Part shown: positions 59,359 through 64,000 of the stretch, piece by piece | Layout of the letters: each line of letters begins with the position of its first letter | How positions within the stretch are numbered: the stretch's first letter is position 1 | NCBI RefSeq assembly: GCF_036417845.1 | Contig: NC_089994.1 | Span: 16,014,001-16,078,000, forward strand | DNA from: Apteryx mantelli | Lineage: Eukaryota > Chordata > Aves > Apterygiformes > Apterygidae | DNA: 64,000 nt | Direction: 5' to 3' | Translations under genes and position numbers: made by a program | Notes under the pieces: generated by a model | What the model saw: only the letters and a program-made list of their open reading frames with translations | Database searches by the model: none | What the model was told of the DNA's origin: nothing

Positions 59359-61225
59359 AGATTCTTTAAAAATAAGACCTAATGAACAACCCCTCATGGA
59401 AAAGCTCTATAGAGAAGGTTGTTCTGAGCATAGAAACAGATGCTAGGTAATTCACTGTGACATTCGATTAAAATTCCCATTGGTTCCATTCCTGTGAAAT
59501 AGGGGTAGGGCTTTCTGAAGGGGGCAGCAAGACATGTGCTTGCAGACTCATTTTTACAATACCTGAAGAGTGCTATGGAAAGGGACAACTAATCAAGGGA
59601 GAGAAGGCCACCTAAAGAGAGACAGTTCAGGGTGGGTGTGCTTAGCAGTCCTGACTTGCTTGGGAGTCCTCGGAGACCTTTTCTCTTCCCTGAGACTGGG
59701 CTTTGCAAGTTCATGAGCCGAAAGATGGAAACCATGGTAGAAAGGGTAATGTGATGCTTCTTCTAAATAAATGATCTGTGGAAAGCTGATGCCTTGAGCA
59801 GATTTTTAGGAAGGTGGTTGTATCTCTCTTGTTCCCTACAAGCTAAGTTCTCCTTTCTCCTCACTGCTTCCCAAAACTGATGTTCACTGCCTATGTCAAA
59901 ATACTGTCAAATGAGGGCTAGCTGTCTGAAAATGGCAGCTTGCTTTTTCCCAGCATTAAGGGGCAGTCCCGGGCTCAATATCTCAGGGTAGATCTAAGGT
60001 ACAGTTGCTTTTGCTGGCCCAGTTTCCCCCTTGATAACTTGCCCTAGAAAGAGAAGTTACAAGCAGTATAGGTGAAAGAGGGCAGTACAACCCATGGCAA
60101 AAATGATGATCAAGCTTGACTTAAAATGATCAGTTCAAACTAAAGTAAAATGTACTTTCCGAATCTGTGCAAACTGAAAACAGACAAATGCAAAAAGTTC
60201 TTAAGAGCTGTTGACTATTTTCCAGTTACTAAAATAGGAGGTAGCAATTCATGGATGGCAGTTCTGAAAAATCTTTAGACTAATTTACAAAGTGAGTGTT
60301 TTGCTTGAAATTATTTATAGCTGTGAGAGGAAACACTGTTTAAAGAGCAGTGGGGGCCCCAAAGCCGTATTGGTAATGGGTGACTGCTTGATCACTATTT
60401 GCAGTGCTGATTTGCATTGCAGAGGGCATCAGTGTAACTCACTGAGCTGAATTCTTGGCTCTTGGGTGGTGACAACTGTATCTGGCCAAGGCAGGTTCTT
60501 CTGCAGTTCGGAAGAATAATTATCTGATTTCTTGGACTATGCCATGCTCTTCTGGTCTATTGAATATAACTGCAAGAACACGCAGTTCCCAAGAAGGAAA
60601 ATGCTTACTGTGTTTTTGGTGAGATAACTGTAGTGTGAATGTGTGACAGCTGAAGCTGACTTGGGGGAGGGAGGAAAGAGCACTTTTGTCTGCTTATAAG
60701 AGCGTGTTCATTTTATGGGAATTTAAGTAGGAAAGTTTTCTGCAGTCTAAAGCCAGAAGAGTGTCAAAGTGACATTGACTAGTATAAATAGTGAAGGGAG
60801 AATTAGATCTTTAAAATATATTCAGTCTTTTGATTAGTCATCCAAAACTCTGCTGGTAAAACAGGGAAAGAAATCTGGGCTTAACCTGATAAATGTCCTT
60901 CTAACTGTGCAAGTGTCAGAAAAAGCTAGAACTTAATTCATGGTATCCAGAGAGACCATGTATCAGCTGGCAGCAGCCTTGTAAGGAAGAGCTCTAATGT
61001 CAGTGGAGGTAAAGGGGGGAAAAGGTAACTGAAAACTCTGCCTTAAGGGCTTTTGGAAGCAAAAGATGTTTGGTGTAATGCAGATAAGGATGATGCTGAC
61101 TTTTTTTTATTGCATAGACTAGGACCTTATCAGAGGAGCCTAGTGTGCTTTGAGATTTTCTTCCCTTATATTGCCTTCCTTCACCTGCTTCACGCTCCCC
61201 TATGTTATGTCAGTAGACCTATTTA

Positions 61226-61278
61226 GGGCTTCATCCAACTTGCACTGAGGCCAAAAGCAAAACCTGATAGATTTTAAC
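61226..61278. mobile_element. Fragment of ancient palindromic repeat
   Basis: GGGCTTCATCCAACTTGCAC followed by TGAGGCCAAAAGCAAAAC resembles one arm of an old sauropsid palindromic repeat (GGGCTTGATCCAAAGCCCAT type). The second arm is not visible. Confidence 0.35.
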
Positions 61279-61822
61279 AGAACCAGCCCTGGAACTTTAG
61301 GTCGTTGGAGCTGCCACCGGCTCTCTCCATCCAAACCGATCAGCAGCACGGGTTGAATGTGTGAGTCTGTGTCAGCTAATAAATGCTCTGTTACTGGAGA
61401 GAAGGGTTGAAGGGAAAGTTCAGGCTGAGTAAGGGAATTTATTAAAATTCTTAAGTTATATCTTTTGAACTGACCCATAGCGGTTAATTTTCCAGAAGCA
61501 GATTATTACCTTTTAATGAGTCTTAGTGGCGTACCAGGCCCCTGATATAGCAATGGGTAGTTTCTGGAGTGTATGGTATAGAGATCCTTGTCTTCCAGTC
61601 AGATGCATGTTTCCTTTTGCTCAAAATACGACTTTTGGGAAGGTGTAAAATTGTTAACGGGCAGAAGCAAACACACGTGCACGTATACAAAGCATCTACA
61701 TCCCTCTAAAGCAATGCCGGTTTCTTCTCTGTGGGCTCAGGGGAGCGTGTCTCATGCGGTCCTCCATGGCTGTGCTGGGAAATTAAGTGCTGTATCCAAG
61801 TGTTGTTCTGTGTCCTTTGCAG

Positions 61823-61894
61823 CATCGGTGTGTGGATGCACACGTCGCCCAGCGCTCCCTGGGCTGCGTGCCGTTGTCCGGGAGAGGACCTCAG
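61823..61894 (+). other. Candidate alternative exon (uncertain)
   Basis: 72 nt between a TCCTTTGCAG acceptor and a CCTCAG|GTGGGT donor. The segment is GC- and CpG-richer than its surroundings. There is no protein match, so if real it would be an alternative 5'-UTR exon. Confidence 0.2.
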
Positions 61895-64000
61895 GTGGGT
61901 CCTAGCACTGCAGGTCTTCTGGCTGCTGTGGCTGAATGCCGGCCGCTTTTAATTGCACATCAGTTGTAAAGCTTCAGATGGAAACTGCGCCGGCTCTTAG
62001 GAAGGCAGCGCGTTCTGCAGTCCCAGCTGGTGTTAATCTCCGGGCACGGGCTTGCGGGCTCTGAGTTGAGAGAAAGATGCACCGGCATATGTATTGACAG
62101 ATTTTTCTCTTACCCATCTTGTTTAAGAATAGTGAGTTAAAATCAATATGCAGATCAGGAGTGCTCTGAGTATCTAAAGAAAATCCTTTGACTGCACTAT
62201 ATTTGCATCAGCCCAGCAGTTGTGTTTATTAAAAAAAAAAAGGGGGGGGGGATGCAAATACAATATTTATTCAAATTAGAAAGAAATTTGGGTAAGAAGT
62301 TCTGGAGAAAGGGGAATGGCTCAGTGCTAGAGGAGAGCTTTCAATTTATTTGATTGGAAGTTTTAATCTATTCTGGATGGTTTAACTGCCAAGCTCGAGA
62401 GCAATAGGCCTCACTTACTAAGTGCTTAGGTTCCACTGGCTGCTCTTAAGTCCTTATAGAGGCCCATAGGGTTTCAGTATATTCTTAAGAGCTGATGGAG
62501 AGGAACAAAGAACGAGGCGAGGGAAACTTTCTGGCAGCACTGTTTGTATTTGTAAGAGAACTGTCCAAGAAAATAACCTTGAAATTAATTTGAGCTATTT
62601 CCTTGATCAACAAGTCTAGTTTGTCTGCTAATTCTCTAGACAGCTAGACTGCAATCTGCCAGTGAAAGTTTGGTGGTGGTGGGGTTTTTTTGTTTCTTCT
62701 TCCTGAGGTTTATTTCGATGCATTATGTTTCTAGGTAACTGTTGAAGGTTATTTCTGGAAAAGGCTGCCAGAATGTTAATTAACATGTGCATCGACCGAG
62801 GCAGAGTCCCTTCTGACAATTTGACTGCTCCTCTGTTCCCTCAAAGCGGGGCAGTTACTGCTCCCCTCCCTGCCCGCACTGGGCCTGGAAAGAACTGTGC
62901 CAATAGCAGAGATGTCGCAGCACGATTAACTTGCTAGATGTGCCCAGTCCATTTTATCAAAATGAGCTGTGGTCTTGGATTTAACATGCTGTTTCATAGC
63001 TAAGATAAGAGGCACATGAATTAGATTATTGTTGGAAAAAAATAGAGGGGCGCTGATATAAATGCTTCTGCGAGGAGTTTAACGAAGCATTAGTAAGTCG
63101 TCTTACATTTGCGAACAGCAGCGGTCAAAGTACTATCCTGGAAGAGATGCTTTCCACATGATACTAACTCCAGTCATTAAAAAAGCATGAATCAGATTAA
63201 GAAACGTAGGGTTTTTTTAATTTGCCTCTGAGTCTTCAGATGTCACGTCAAGCTTTAATGAGCAGCTGTGCTGGCAAGTAGCTACAGCTTGAAATGGAAG
63301 CAGAGGACGTGGGCGAGGATGCTCCTGCCTGAGTGTCTCGAGGACTGCCCCTGCCTTGGCGCCTGTGGACCACGCTGCCGCCCCACCAAGCTGATGGTGG
63401 CCAAGGGTGTTGCTGCGGTTTGTGGAGCTGGGGAAACGTTCAGCGGAGGGGCGGTAGCCTGGACCGCGGAGGAAGGTGCACAGGAGCATGCCTGGCTGCG
63501 CTGGGGGCTCTTGCAGGGGAGAGTCCAGCCTTAGCAGGAACATGACAGGTCTTGTGACTTTGAAAGTTGGCAGCTGACTGTGTTGGCCCCAAGGTCTCTT
63601 AGGTGGTCGTTTGATACCATAATTTCAGGTAGACTTTTTAATACTACTTCCTCTCGCTTTTGGCCATTTCCTCTGCACGTGGAATAAAATTCTCGCGTCA
63701 CTTCTCCTTTGCCCCAAGTCGGCCTGTGGGGCGCACATCCCCGCTGCTGCGAACGCCCTGCTGCGCTTCCTGGGGCTCGGGGCAGCGGTGGAGTGCGATG
63801 GGGTCAGGGAGGTGCGGTAATGGGCTCACCAACATCAGTGCCTCAGCTTTGGACATCCCTGCTTAACATGCAAAATGTCATCTAGAATAATTAGTTTTGT
63901 TCTTCCATGTCAGAGGCAGCGACCTGTGGTTTTCTCTCTCGCTGTGTTTTGAGAACGTGGACGCGTAACGTTGGCCTTGTGCCGGTGATTTTGTCGTGAG

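Larger units (their letters stand above)
53804..64000 (+). other. PITPNM2 intron, continuing past the window end
   Basis: 10.2 kb with no exon I can support strongly. It contains a GT/GC alternating tract (56121-56160), G-runs (58071-58083), palindromic repeat relics (59293-59358 and 61226-61278), and one splice-bounded candidate exon (61823-61894). The first PITPNM2 coding exon must lie beyond 64000 if the gene assignment is right. Confidence 0.55.

Noticed and set aside
1-64000. Prokaryote-type systems (CRISPR, operons, phage or insertion sequences)
   Set aside because: The DNA is clearly vertebrate, with split genes. No spaced direct repeats of CRISPR type, ribosome-binding sites or transposase genes are present.

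Overview
The window is vertebrate nuclear DNA, most likely from a bird or another sauropsid. Genes are split by AT-rich introns with GT-AG borders and pyrimidine tracts, promoters lie in CpG islands, and I see no mammalian Alu or L1 sequence. A gene that spans about 80 kb in human fits in about 33 kb here. Several short palindromic relics resemble old interspersed repeats known from sauropsid genomes. The species-group call is inference.

Region 1 (1-830) is a CpG-island promoter that looks bidirectional. On the minus strand, a splice donor at 25/24 marks the first exon of a divergent gene, by synteny MTRFR (C12orf65). On the plus strand it drives MPHOSPH9. It carries at least eight forward CCAAT boxes, five of them about 39-47 bp apart, and a TTCGAA (CHR-type) site. 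This layout is typical of G2/M cell-cycle promoters.

Region 2 (about 480-33443) is one complete plus-strand gene, MPHOSPH9 (M-phase phosphoprotein 9). I could place 23 coding exons between 3480 and 32836. Their lengths add to 3519 nt, an open frame of 1172 codons plus stop, with all junction phases agreeing. Human MPHOSPH9 is about 1180 residues. Intron 1 holds a G-rich minisatellite of about 50-bp units. A single AATAAA ends the gene.

Region 3 (33.4-36.4 kb) is intergenic. It has a small CpG-rich patch with its own downstream AATAAA (34.0-34.75 kb) and an old terminal-inverted-repeat relic.

Region 4 (36.4-64 kb) starts with a very strong CpG island (core 36.73-37.46 kb) and a probable untranslated first exon ending at 37293. 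By conserved gene order (MTRFR, MPHOSPH9, PITPNM2) I assign it to PITPNM2. A second non-coding exon fits at 53704-53803, behind an intronic CpG-rich stretch (52.0-53.3 kb) that could be an alternative promoter. No PITPNM2 coding exon was found, so the rest of the window is its 5' intronic DNA.

No prokaryotic-type system, CRISPR array, tRNA or rRNA gene was seen. The most interesting signals are regulatory or structural: the spaced NF-Y/CHR promoter, the minisatellite next to it, a probable GC-AG intron, a tandem acceptor, a CRE inside a palindromic repeat, and candidate alternative first exons of PITPNM2.
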